From the NCBI GenBank assembly GCA_023438325.1, contig JAEXRB010000187.1:1-14832 (forward strand): a stretch of 14,832 bases of DNA, read 5' to 3'. Below, piece after piece: positions 7,204 through 14,561 of this stretch; position 1 is the first letter of the stretch; the number at the start of each line of letters is the position of its first letter. Source of the stretch: Pseudomonadota bacterium. GTDB taxonomy: Bacteria > Pseudomonadota > Gammaproteobacteria > Xanthomonadales > Xanthomonadaceae. Under the pieces are notes generated by a model, which saw nothing but the letters and a program-made list of their open reading frames with translations, was not told the DNA's origin and did not search any database. The position numbers were made by a program, and so were the translations under genes.

Positions 7204-8721
7204 GTGAACGACATCCTCGTCGGCAAGTCCATCACCACCCCTGACAGTGGCCAAGTCAACCTGCTCGCCAAGTATGGCAATCGCCATGGCCTGGTCGCCG
7301 GCGCCACCGGCACCGGCAAATCGGTCACGTTGATGGTGCTTGCCGAGGGTTTCTCGCGCCAAGGCGTGCCGGTGTTCCTGGCCGATGTGAAGGGCGATAT
7401 CGCAGGCCTTGCCGTGCCCGGTGCCAGCAACGAGAAGATCGCCGCACGCGTCGCGCAGATCGGCATCGACGGCTACGCCAACGAAGGCAGCCCGACGGTG
7501 TTCTGGGACGTGTTCGGCAAGGACGGCCATCCGGTGCGCGCCACGATCTCCGAGATCGGCCCGACGCTGCTGGCGCGCATGCTCGAACTCAACGACACCC
7601 AGGCCGGCGTGCTCGACATCGTGTTCAAGCTGGCCGACGACAATGGCTGGTTGCTGCTGGATATCGACGACCTGCGATCGCTGCTGAACTTCGCCGCCGA
7701 AGAACGCAAGGAAATCTCCACCCGCTACGGCCTCATCAGCCCGGCGTCCATCGGCGCCATCCAGCGTGCCCTGCTGCGACTGGAGCAGGACGGTGGAAAC
7801 CTGTTCTTCGGCGAACCAGCGCTCGATCTCAACGACTTGATGCGCACCGATTTTTCCGGGCGCGGCGTGGTCAACATCCTCGCCGCCGACAAGCTCATTC
7901 TCAAACCCCGCCTGTACTCCACTTTCCTGTTGTGGCTGCTCTCCGAGCTGTTCGAGAACCTGCCGGAAGTGGGCGATCTGGACAAACCCAAGCTGGTGTT
8001 CTTCTTCGACGAAGCCCATCTGCTGTTCGACGACGCCCCGCCGGCGCTGCGCCAGCGTGTGGAACAGGTCATTCGCATCATCCGCTCCAAGGGCGTGGGC
8101 GTGTATTTCTGCTCGCAGTTCCCAGATGACGTGCCCACCGAAATCCTCGGCCAGCTCGGCAATCGCGTGCAACATGCGCTGCGTGCGTTCACCCCGCGCG
8201 ATCAGAAAGCGGTGAAAACCGCCGCCCAGACCTTCGTGCAGAACCCGCACCTGGATGTGGTGCAGACCATTTCCCAGCTCGGCACCGGCGAGGCGCTCAC
8301 CTCGATGCTGATGGACAAGGGCATTCCCTCGCCCGTCGAAAAGACCCTGATCTGCCCGCCGCGCTGCCGCATGGGCGCGATCACGCCGGAAGAACGCGCC
8401 ACCATTCGCAGCCGCAGCCCGGTCGGCGGCCGCTACGATACCGCGATGAACCGCGAATCGGCGCACGAGATCCTTGCCAAGCGCGCCGAAGAACTCACTG
8501 CCGCCAAAACCGCCGAGGCGGAAGCCAAAGCCACCGCCAAAACCAAGGATGCCGAACCGGAGTCAAGTGGCATCGGCCAGAAGGTGAACGAGTGGCTGTT
8601 CGGCACCAAGCGACGTCAGGGTGCGATCGAAACCATGACCAAACAGACCGCCCGCACCGTGGGCACCAAACTCGGCAATCAGATCCTGCGAGGCGTGCTC
8701 GGCGGCATCTTCAAGAAGTAA
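7204..8721 (+). CDS. YjgR/DUF853 family HerA-like ATPase
   Basis: A 505-residue P-loop ATPase of the HerA/FtsK superfamily, corresponding to E. coli YjgR (about 500 residues). Its cellular role is not established, and it may act as a DNA translocase. The domain begins with the family signature ILVGKSITTPDSGQVNLLAK (4-23), then Walker A GATGTGKS (33-40), DVKGDIAG (about 62-69) and Walker B LVFFFDEAHLLF with D269 and E270. After about residue 419 comes an Ala/Lys/Glu-rich, probably coiled-coil linker (to about 455) and a basic, Gly-containing C-terminal segment. The GTG at 7204 is chosen because homology begins there and AGGGA precedes it. The extra 46 residues possible upstream are Pro/Arg-rich and unlike the family. 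It is a single-gene unit, divergent from mltD. Confidence 0.9.
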   Translation: MNDILVGKSITTPDSGQVNLLAKYGNRHGLVAGATGTGKSVTLMVLAEGFSRQGVPVFLADVKGDIAGLAVPGASNEKIAARVAQIGIDGYANEGSPTVFWDVFGKDGHPVRATISEIGPTLLARMLELNDTQAGVLDIVFKLADDNGWLLLDIDDLRSLLNFAAEERKEISTRYGLISPASIGAIQRALLRLEQDGGNLFFGEPALDLNDLMRTDFSGRGVVNILAADKLILKPRLYSTFLLWLLSELFENLPEVGDLDKPKLVFFFDEAHLLFDDAPPALRQRVEQVIRIIRSKGVGVYFCSQFPDDVPTEILGQLGNRVQHALRAFTPRDQKAVKTAAQTFVQNPHLDVVQTISQLGTGEALTSMLMDKGIPSPVEKTLICPPRCRMGAITPEERATIRSRSPVGGRYDTAMNRESAHEILAKRAEELTAAKTAEAEAKATAKTKDAEPESSGIGQKVNEWLFGTKRRQGAIETMTKQTARTVGTKLGNQILRGVLGGIFKK

Positions 8722-8727
8722 GTGATG

Positions 8728-8752
8728 CGGGCAGGGCCAACGCTGCTGCCCG
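8728..8752 (+). terminator. weak hairpin after the YjgR-like gene
   Basis: CGGGCAG (8728-8734) pairs with CTGCCCG (8746-8752) around an 11-base loop, seven bases after the stop. No T-run follows, so this may be only a transcript-end stabiliser or incidental. Confidence 0.25.
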
Positions 8753-8811
8753 GTCATCTCGACAGCGCGATTTCCCGCGTTTCCCGATTCCCTTCATCGC
8801 CTCGCCATGCA

Positions 8812-8817
8812 TACACT
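8812..8817 (+). promoter_or_regulatory. possible -10 element of the small secreted protein gene
   Basis: TACACT matches the -10 consensus at four of six bases, about 50 bases before the ATG at 8867. No convincing -35 was found. The rest of the 8722-8866 gap shows only short TTTCCCG-like repeats. Confidence 0.25.
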
Positions 8818-8866
8818 TGTGCGACCGGAATCATCCCGCCAATCCCGATCAATGCATGAGGTCCGC

Positions 8867-9193
8867 ATGCGCCACCCAATCGCTCTTACCCTGATCCTGA
8901 GCCTGTTTTCGTTTTCTGCGGTGGCGGAGGAATACACCTTCGTCGTCGAAAACAATGCTGACCAGCGCATTGTCGGAATCGAAGTTTCCGAAGATGGCGA
9001 GGAGTGGGCCTACTTCGACATCGGCCGCGGCATTCCTTCCGGTGAATCGGTCACGCTCGCCTGGGACGAAAGCACCAATGGCAGCGATTGCGAGTGGATG
9101 TTCCGCGCCAAGTTCTCCGGCGGCGACGTCCTCGAATCTGATTGGGTGAATTTCTGCGAAGACGATGTCGTCATGACGTTCGAATTCGACTGA
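8867..9193 (+). CDS. small secreted acidic protein, function unknown
   Basis: A 108-residue product with a clear Sec signal peptide: basic start (MRHP), hydrophobic core to about residue 18 and a probable cut after AVA before EEYTF. The mature part of about 87 residues is strongly acidic (many Asp/Glu, few Lys/Arg), with two cysteines (in NGSDCEWMF and NFCEDD) that could form a disulfide in the periplasm. Alternating hydrophobic residues (YTFVVENNADQRIVGIEVS) and Gly/Asn turns suggest a small beta-sandwich. It recalls short periplasmic proteins with a VxNNTGxxIxxLYVS-like start, but I cannot assign a family firmly. The ATG at 8867 is supported by GAGG five bases upstream; an in-frame ATG at 8852 would add five residues. 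It is monocistronic, closed by the terminator at 9214. Confidence 0.8.
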   Translation: MRHPIALTLILSLFSFSAVAEEYTFVVENNADQRIVGIEVSEDGEEWAYFDIGRGIPSGESVTLAWDESTNGSDCEWMFRAKFSGGDVLESDWVNFCEDDVVMTFEFD

Positions 9194-9213
9194 TCCTCCG
9201 CTTGCAGTGCATG

Positions 9214-9240
9214 AAAAAGGGCGCCTTGGGCGCCCTTTTT
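9214..9240. terminator. strong bidirectional intrinsic terminator
   Basis: A perfect 12-bp inverted repeat (AAAAAGGGCGCC and GGCGCCCTTTTT) around a 3-base loop, with A and T runs at the two ends, 20 bases after the small protein stop. It can stop transcription from either side and separates the gene from the ABC importer operon. Confidence 0.9.
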
Positions 9241-9290
9241 CATCGCATCGACAACGCCGCATCCAATGACGGCACGCGCTGCCATGATTT

Positions 9291-9306
9291 CGTCCGGATA
9301 CCGACG
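9291..9306 (+). other. short motif resembling the 3' end of a cobalamin riboswitch (uncertain)
   Basis: The bases CGTCCGGATACCGACG, 81 bases before the binding-protein ATG, resemble the terminal CCGGATACCGGC stretch I recall from proteobacterial cobalamin riboswitches. The B12 box and the rest of the fold are not found between the upstream terminator and this motif. A complete riboswitch is therefore excluded; a remnant or chance match remain. The remainder of 9241-9386 shows no clear promoter. Confidence 0.12.
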
Positions 9307-9386
9307 ACCAGGGCAGCACGGCATGGGCGCCCGTCGCGCCACGCAGATTTCCGGCAAGCCTTGCGTATGCGTTGGTTACTGCCAAG

Positions 9387-10445
9387 ATGCACGGCATGAA
9401 GCGCCGCCATCTCCTTCACAGCCTTGCCCTTGCACCACTGCTGGCTTCCGGCCTGAACCGGGCCAGCGCCTCCACGCGCACGCTGGCCACCTGGTTCGGC
9501 ACACCGCCCACGCCGAGCCGCATCGCGCGCGTATTCGCCACCGGCGCACCGGCCGCTGTTCTGGTGTACGTGCTCGCACCGGAAAAACTGCTCGGCTGGC
9601 CCAGCTATCTGGACGATGAAGCACGCCGCTTGCTGCCTCGTGTGCCGGCCGAGCTCCCGCACCTTGGTCGCCTTTCAGGACGCGGCAGCACGATGTCGAC
9701 CGAAGCCCTGCTCGCCCTGAAGCCCGACCTGGTACTGGATGCCGGCAGCGTCACGCCGACGCATGTTTCCGGTGCCGAACGCGCTTGGCAGCAGACCGGC
9801 CTGCCGTATGCGCTGGTCGATGGCCGCCTCATCGACACACCGGCCCAGTTGCGCGAAACCGGCACGCTGCTCGGCACCGAAGAACGCGGCAAACAACTGG
9901 CCGGGGAAGCGCAGCGCGTGCTCGATCTGGCGCAGGCCGTGCTTTCCGATGTCGCCGATGACGAACGCCCCCGCGTCTATTACGGGCGCGGCCCGGACGG
10001 GCTGGAAACCGGATTGCGCGGTTCGATCAACATGGAAGCCATCGAACTGGCCGGCGCTCGCAATGTCGCCGCCTCCACAGGCCGTGGTGGGCTGACGCAG
10101 GCCTCGATGGAGCAGATTCTGGCGTGGGATCCCGACGTGGTGCTCACCCAGCATCCGGACTTCGCTCGACACGTCCTCACAGCCCCCCTGTGGCGCGGGG
10201 TGAGGGCGATACGCCAGCGTCGCGTATACCTTGCCCCGCAATATCCTTTCGGCTGGCTGGATGGCCCGCCCGGCATCAATCGCATGCTCGGCCTGCCATG
10301 GCTGCTGGAAAAGCTCTATCCGGGCCGGCATCCCGATCTGGCCCCGGCGAAAGTGCGCGATGCCCTCACCGCGCTGCATCAGGCCTTCTACGGCAGCCTG
10401 CCTCCTGCTGCGGTGCTGGATTCTCCGGCGAACAAGGTCGCGTGA
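9387..10445 (+). CDS. ABC transporter periplasmic binding protein, iron-siderophore/cobalamin class
   Basis: A 352-residue exported solute-binding protein of the TroA/BtuF-FepB fold, which delivers substrate to the permease that follows. The N-terminus has basic residues (KRRHLL) and a hydrophobic stretch, with a possible cut after ASA near residue 29. The double Arg could make it a Tat substrate, but the motif is imperfect. Lobe motifs include LAPEKLLGWPSYL, LALKPDLVLDAGS, the GLPYALVDGR strand and, near the C-terminus, RRVYLAPQYPFGWLDGPPG, typical of the family. It is longer than BtuF (about 270), so the substrate may be a siderophore, heme, cobalamin or another metal complex; the sequence does not decide. 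Neither candidate ATG (9387 or 9396) has a clear Shine-Dalgarno. The stop overlaps the permease start (GTGA). Confidence 0.85.
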   Translation: MHGMKRRHLLHSLALAPLLASGLNRASASTRTLATWFGTPPTPSRIARVFATGAPAAVLVYVLAPEKLLGWPSYLDDEARRLLPRVPAELPHLGRLSGRGSTMSTEALLALKPDLVLDAGSVTPTHVSGAERAWQQTGLPYALVDGRLIDTPAQLRETGTLLGTEERGKQLAGEAQRVLDLAQAVLSDVADDERPRVYYGRGPDGLETGLRGSINMEAIELAGARNVAASTGRGGLTQASMEQILAWDPDVVLTQHPDFARHVLTAPLWRGVRAIRQRRVYLAPQYPFGWLDGPPGINRMLGLPWLLEKLYPGRHPDLAPAKVRDALTALHQAFYGSLPPAAVLDSPANKVA

Positions 10446-11458
10446 ATACCTTGATGCGACGTCCCGTGCTGGCGTGGTGCATGGCCATTGCGCTGTTGCT
10501 GCTCGTGCTTGTCGTGGCCTTCGGCACGGGCAAATATCCCATCACTCCCGGCGAGTTGCTTCGCGCCATCGCCGCACGCGCAGGCATGGGCGACGCTCCT
10601 TCCGATACGGCACAAACCGTCCTCTGGAATATCCGTCTTCCTCGCATCGCCGCCGGCCTCATGGTGGGCGCCATGCTCGGCGCGGCCGGTGCCGCCTATC
10701 AGGGCATGTTCCGCAACCCACTGGTTTCACCGGACATACTCGGCGTTTCCGCCGGCGCAGGGCTGGGAGCTGCAGCTGCCATTTTCCTGGGCTTGCCATT
10801 GCCCCTGGTGCAGTTGCTGGCATTCGCTGGCGGCCTGATCGCCGTGGGCACGGTGTATGCCATCGCCGGCTCGGTGCGCCGGCACGATCCGGTACTGGCG
10901 CTGGTGCTCACCGGCGTGGCCATCGGGGCGCTATTGGGTGCAGGCATTTCGCTGCTGAAGCTGCTGGCCGATCCATACACCCAGCTGCCTTCGATCACGT
11001 TCTGGCTGCTCGGCAGCCTCAACGCGGTGGTGACTAAAGACGTGCTGGCGACGTTGCCTGCCATTCTCCTGAGCTTGTTGCCGCTGCTGTTGCTGCGCTG
11101 GCGTGCCAACCTTCTGAGTCTTTCCGACGAGGAAGGCGCCGCGCTGGGCGTGAACGTCGCCCGGCTGCGCGCCACGCTGATTGCGGCTGCCACCTTGGGC
11201 ACGGCGGCAGCGGTATCGCTGGCCGGCATCGTGGGCTGGGTCGGACTGGTGGTGCCGCACATCGCGCGCCTGCTGGTAGGGCCGGAATTCTCGCGCCTGC
11301 TGCCGGCCTCGCTGATTCTTGGCGGCGGTTTCCTTGTGGGCGCCGATACGCTGGCACGCAGCATCGCCGGTATCGAACTGCCGCTGGGCATCCTCACCGC
11401 GCTGGTGGGCGCGCCTTTTTTCCTGTTCCTGCTGGCGCGCGGCGGAAAGCACAAGTGA
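10442..11458 (+). CDS. FecCD-family ABC transporter permease
   Basis: Inner-membrane permease of the BtuC/FhuB/FecCD family, expected to work as a homodimer in a type II ABC importer. The 338 residues are the usual length for one domain, with about ten helices. Signature stretches are RLPRIAAGLMVGAMLGAAGA (near 65-84), YQGMFRNPLVSPDILGVSAG (near 86-105) and the C-terminal GWVGLVVPHIARLLVG, which holds the ATPase-contact loop. The GTG at 10442 overlaps the upstream stop as GTGA and has AAGG a few bases upstream. An in-frame ATG at 10454 would cut four residues. The frame is open further upstream, but that part lies in the binding-protein gene and reads as low-complexity Arg/Pro. Confidence 0.92.
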   Translation: MNTLMRRPVLAWCMAIALLLLVLVVAFGTGKYPITPGELLRAIAARAGMGDAPSDTAQTVLWNIRLPRIAAGLMVGAMLGAAGAAYQGMFRNPLVSPDILGVSAGAGLGAAAAIFLGLPLPLVQLLAFAGGLIAVGTVYAIAGSVRRHDPVLALVLTGVAIGALLGAGISLLKLLADPYTQLPSITFWLLGSLNAVVTKDVLATLPAILLSLLPLLLLRWRANLLSLSDEEGAALGVNVARLRATLIAAATLGTAAAVSLAGIVGWVGLVVPHIARLLVGPEFSRLLPASLILGGGFLVGADTLARSIAGIELPLGILTALVGAPFFLFLLARGGKHK

Positions 11459-12219
11459 CCTCGCACACACCGCTGCTGCAAGTGCGCTCGCTCGGCATCG
11501 GCCATGGCCCGCGGCGCGTGTTGTCGGAGGTTTCGTTCTCATTGCAGCGCGGCGAACTGCTGTGTCTGCTAGGCCCCAATGGCAGCGGGAAGACCACGCT
11601 GCTGCGCACCCTGCTCGGCCTGCTGCCGCCGCAATCGGGCGAAGTACTGCTACTGGATCGGCCATTGTCCGAATGGTCGCGCAAGGCGCTGGCACGCCAC
11701 ATCGGTTACGTGCCGCAAGCCCATGCCGGCCTGTTCGCATTCACCGTGCTGGATATCGTGCTGATGGGCCGCGCCGCGCATGTCGGGCGCTTCGCGGCGC
11801 CCTCGGCAAAAGACCGGGCCATCGCGATGCAATGCCTGGAAACCCTCGGCATCGCCGCGCTGGCCGAGTGCATCTACACCCAGGTCAGCGGCGGCGAACG
11901 GCAACTGGCGCTCATCGCCCGTGCGCTGGCACAGGAACCGGCCCTGCTGTTCATGGACGAACCCACGGCGAGCCTGGATTTCGGCAACCAGCTCCGTGTG
12001 CTCGAACATCTCCTGCAATTGCGCGAGCGCGGCATCGCCATCCTGATGTCCACCCACCAACCCGAACATGCCCTGCGCTGTGCCGATCGCACCGCACTGG
12101 TGGGCGAAGGTGGCCTGATCGCCGTGGGCGCAACCGCGAACGTCGCCACCGTGGAAAACTTGGCGCGACTTTATCGCGTGCCGGAAAACGCGATAGCGGC
12201 ATCGCTGCCGCTACGCTGA
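11455..12219 (+). CDS. ABC transporter ATP-binding protein, iron-siderophore/cobalamin class
   Basis: Cytoplasmic ATPase subunit of the importer, 254 residues, of the FepC/BtuD/HmuV class. Motifs: Walker A GPNGSGKT (40-47), Q-loop VPQ with Q88, signature VSGGE (144-148), Walker B LLFMDEP (164-170), D-loop SLD (173-175) and switch His201. The segment FTVLDIVLMGRAAHVG (96-111) after the Q-loop is typical of metal-chelate importers. It starts with GTG at 11455, overlapping the permease stop as GTGA, so all three genes are probably translated as a coupled unit. No outer-membrane TonB-dependent receptor or biosynthesis gene accompanies it, which leaves the substrate open. Confidence 0.93.
   Translation: MTSHTPLLQVRSLGIGHGPRRVLSEVSFSLQRGELLCLLGPNGSGKTTLLRTLLGLLPPQSGEVLLLDRPLSEWSRKALARHIGYVPQAHAGLFAFTVLDIVLMGRAAHVGRFAAPSAKDRAIAMQCLETLGIAALAECIYTQVSGGERQLALIARALAQEPALLFMDEPTASLDFGNQLRVLEHLLQLRERGIAILMSTHQPEHALRCADRTALVGEGGLIAVGATANVATVENLARLYRVPENAIAASLPLR
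12194..12213 (+). terminator. possible terminator hairpin at the end of the ABC operon
   Basis: TAGCGGCA and TGCCGCTA form a perfect 8-bp stem with a 4-base loop inside the last codons of the ATPase gene. A TTTT run follows 11 bases later (12225-12228) in the 9-base gap to the convergent gene. The spacing is too long for a classic intrinsic terminator. Confidence 0.3.
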
Positions 12220-12228
12220 TGCGTCTTT

Positions 12229-13143
12229 TCAGGCGGCTTCGTCCAGCGGCTGGATCTGCAAGGTTTCCGTATCCACGCGCTCCACTTCCCCACCGCGCGC
12301 GCGCAGCAGTTCCACCAATCCATCGTTGCCGATCAGATGCATCGCACCGACGATGACCAGCCGCGTTTCCTTCTCGCCCAGCATCGCCACCACCTGCGGC
12401 AGCCACGCATTGTTGCGATCACGATTGAGCAGCACGTACATCTGCGGCGTCTTTTCGGCCATGTCGCCGTTCACCATCTCCAGCAGACGCACCTCGTCGC
12501 CGGCACGCCAAATGTCGTGCAACTCCATGATCTTGCTGCGCATTTCCGCCGCCGGACCAAGTGCTTCGGCGAGCATGTTTTCCTGTTCCGACAGCGGCGT
12601 GCGATCCAGCGCGCCCATCTGGTCCAGCGCGGTTTCAAGGCCGGACACGGTCTTGCCATCCTTGCCGGCACGCTGCATGAAATGCTGATCCAGACCCAAT
12701 TGCGGATTCAGCCCCATCGAAGCCATGGCACCCACCGCTAGGTTCATGCCCATGAACCATGGCTTGAACGCATCCGAGCCGGCCATCGCGGCTTCGCTGC
12801 CGCCCATGAAGGCTTGCAGCTTGTCCGCCGTTTCTTTGGAAATCACCGAACGCAATGTGCGGCCGTCATCGAACTTCGCCAGCTTCTGGATGGCCACCAT
12901 CGTTGCAGGATCGGCCATCTCGGCCGGATCGATCTCGAACACCACGTGCCCGGCCTGCGCATAGGCCATTTCGACGTGCGGATGCAGCGGGTAATCCTCG
13001 GCCTTGAGCAAATGGAATGAGCCGAGCAGATACACCGTGCCGACCTCGCTTTCGGCCTTCCACAGCAGCGGCGTCGGCGGCGCAGCCGTCGCGGTAGCGA
13101 GGCCGAACAAGGTGACGAGGGCGACGACGAGCCAGTGCTTCAT
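12229..13143 (-). CDS. TraB/GumN (Tiki-like) family protein, exported
   Basis: A 304-residue protein with a Sec signal peptide (MKHWLVVALVTLFGLATATA, cut near residue 20-21). The mature part carries two GX2H motifs, GSFH (41-44) and GAMH (266-269), and a glutamate in VVFEID (E70). This matches the TraB/PrgY/GumN group, related to Tiki metalloproteases, where these residues bind metal. Catalysis in the bacterial members is not established. The name GumN comes from the xanthan region of Xanthomonas, but no gum genes are present here. The ATG at 13143 overlaps the stop of the FAD oxidase (ATGA). A longer frame to 13458 lacks homology and sits inside the oxidase. It is convergent with the ABC operon, nine bases away. 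Confidence 0.88.
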   Translation of the reverse strand: MKHWLVVALVTLFGLATATAAPPTPLLWKAESEVGTVYLLGSFHLLKAEDYPLHPHVEMAYAQAGHVVFEIDPAEMADPATMVAIQKLAKFDDGRTLRSVISKETADKLQAFMGGSEAAMAGSDAFKPWFMGMNLAVGAMASMGLNPQLGLDQHFMQRAGKDGKTVSGLETALDQMGALDRTPLSEQENMLAEALGPAAEMRSKIMELHDIWRAGDEVRLLEMVNGDMAEKTPQMYVLLNRDRNNAWLPQVVAMLGEKETRLVIVGAMHLIGNDGLVELLRARGGEVERVDTETLQIQPLDEAA

Positions 13144-14561
13144 GCGGTTTCTCCATAAACGGGATGCGTGCTGCCGGTATCCAGCAACTTGTGCGGATTC
13201 ATGATGCCGGCAGGGTCGAAAACGTGACGAATGCTCCGCATCAGCGCTACCTCTGCCGCGCTGCGCGTACTGGAAAGATAGGGCTTCTTGACTAGTCCGA
13301 TGCCGTGTTCGGCGGAAATGCTGCCGCCGTGGCGTTGCAATGCCTCGGCCAGCAAAGCGGTGACGCGGCCGCATTCGCGCACGAAATCGGCATTTTCCAT
13401 CGCATCGGGCTTGAGCACGTTGATGTGCAGGTTGCCGTCGCCGATGTGGCCGAACCACACGACATCGAACTGCGGATATTCCTGCGCCAGCAGCGCCTGT
13501 GTCTGGGCAAGGAAGTCGGGCATCGCGCCGATGCGCACGGAAACATCGTTCTTGTACGGCACGTAGCGCGCAACCGATTCAGTGATGCCTTCACGCAAAC
13601 GCCACAATGCCGCCGCCTGTGCCTGACTTTGCGCGATGACGCCATCGGACACCTGCCCTGCCTCGAGCAATTCACCAAAGGCGCTCAATGCCGCTTCCTG
13701 CCGCACCTCGGTATCGGCATCGAACTCGGTGACGACGTAGAACGGATGTTCCTCGTCGAACGGCTTTTGTGCGCCATGCGCAACGACATGCCGCAACGCA
13801 CCATCGGTGAAGAACTCGAAGGCCGACAACGACAGGCGCGCACGCAGCGTGCCGAATACCTGCATCAGCGCCTCGAACGAGGGCAGCGCCAGCAACATGA
13901 CGTTGGATTGCGGTGGCGGATCGGTGAGCCAGAGCTGCGCCTCCACCACCACGCCCAGCGTACCTTCGGCACCGATCATCAGCTGCCGCAGATCGAAACC
14001 ACTGGAGTTCTTCACCAGGCCGCGATTGAGTTCCAGCAGCTCGCCCGTGGCGGTGACCACGGTCAATCCGGCGATCCAGTTGCGCGTGTTGCCATAGCGG
14101 ATCACGCGGATGCCGCCGGCATTGGTGGCGATGTTGCCACCGATCGAACACGAACCACGTGCGGCGAAATCCACCGGATAGATCAGGCCGTGCTGCTGCG
14201 CTGCAGCCTGCACCGTTTCCAGCGCAGCACCGGCCTGCACCGTGAGGATGCGATCATCGGCATCGAAACCGAGCACGCGATTCATCTTTTCCAGGCTGAG
14301 CACCAGCTCGCCATTGGCCGCCACGGCGCCGCCCGACAATCCGGTCCGTCCGCCCGAAGGAACGATGGCGACGCCATGCGCGCTTGCCCAGCACACGATG
14401 GCTCGCACATCCTCGATGCTCGCAGGCAATGCGATGACCAACGGCGCCGGTGTCCAGCGTCGCGTCCAGTCACGCCCGTAATACTCCAGATCGGCCGCAT
14501 CGGTTTTGAGCTGGAGCCCGGGGAGGCAGGCACGCAGACTGTCCAGAAGTGAAGCATTCAT
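13140..14561 (-). CDS. FAD-linked oxidase, D-2-hydroxyglutarate/D-lactate dehydrogenase family
   Basis: A 473-residue flavoprotein of the VAO/PCMH type that oxidises a D-2-hydroxy acid. FAD-binding stretches are PSGGRTGLSGGAV (68-80) and GSCSIGGNIATNAGG (136-150). The C-terminal FAD-oxidase domain holds R323, T327 and K337 (candidate substrate-carboxylate ligands) and the metal site GHIGDGNLH (H372, H379) with AEHG (E418, H419). This set fits D-2-hydroxyglutarate dehydrogenase, which in Pseudomonas relatives sits near serA and removes the D-2-hydroxyglutarate made by SerA. D-lactate or glycolate dehydrogenase cannot be excluded. There is no signal peptide. The ATG at 14561 gives the standard N-terminus; only a weak AGG is seen upstream. 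It is the first gene of a two-gene unit with the GumN-like gene. Confidence 0.88.
   Translation of the reverse strand: MNASLLDSLRACLPGLQLKTDAADLEYYGRDWTRRWTPAPLVIALPASIEDVRAIVCWASAHGVAIVPSGGRTGLSGGAVAANGELVLSLEKMNRVLGFDADDRILTVQAGAALETVQAAAQQHGLIYPVDFAARGSCSIGGNIATNAGGIRVIRYGNTRNWIAGLTVVTATGELLELNRGLVKNSSGFDLRQLMIGAEGTLGVVVEAQLWLTDPPPQSNVMLLALPSFEALMQVFGTLRARLSLSAFEFFTDGALRHVVAHGAQKPFDEEHPFYVVTEFDADTEVRQEAALSAFGELLEAGQVSDGVIAQSQAQAAALWRLREGITESVARYVPYKNDVSVRIGAMPDFLAQTQALLAQEYPQFDVVWFGHIGDGNLHINVLKPDAMENADFVRECGRVTALLAEALQRHGGSISAEHGIGLVKKPYLSSTRSAAEVALMRSIRHVFDPAGIMNPHKLLDTGSTHPVYGETA

Noticed and set aside
7003..8466. A 487-codon minus-strand open frame across the YjgR-like gene
   Set aside because: It is antisense to a gene with intact Walker motifs and a good ribosome site. 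Its translation is rich in Gly/His/Gln without homology.
8761..8800. TTTCCCG-like short repeats in the gap before the small secreted protein gene
   Set aside because: Only two or three irregular copies of under 8 bases, too short to support a repeat element.
10175..10205. Imperfect palindrome CCTCAC ... GTGAGG within the binding-protein gene, resembling dispersed GC-rich repeat elements
   Set aside because: The translated stretch (VLTAPLWRGVRAIRQRRVYL) fits the protein family with no insertion, so it is probably ordinary coding sequence.
13305..14552. A 415-codon plus-strand open frame opposite the FAD oxidase
   Set aside because: The minus-strand frame has clear FAD and metal motifs; this one is compositional shadow.
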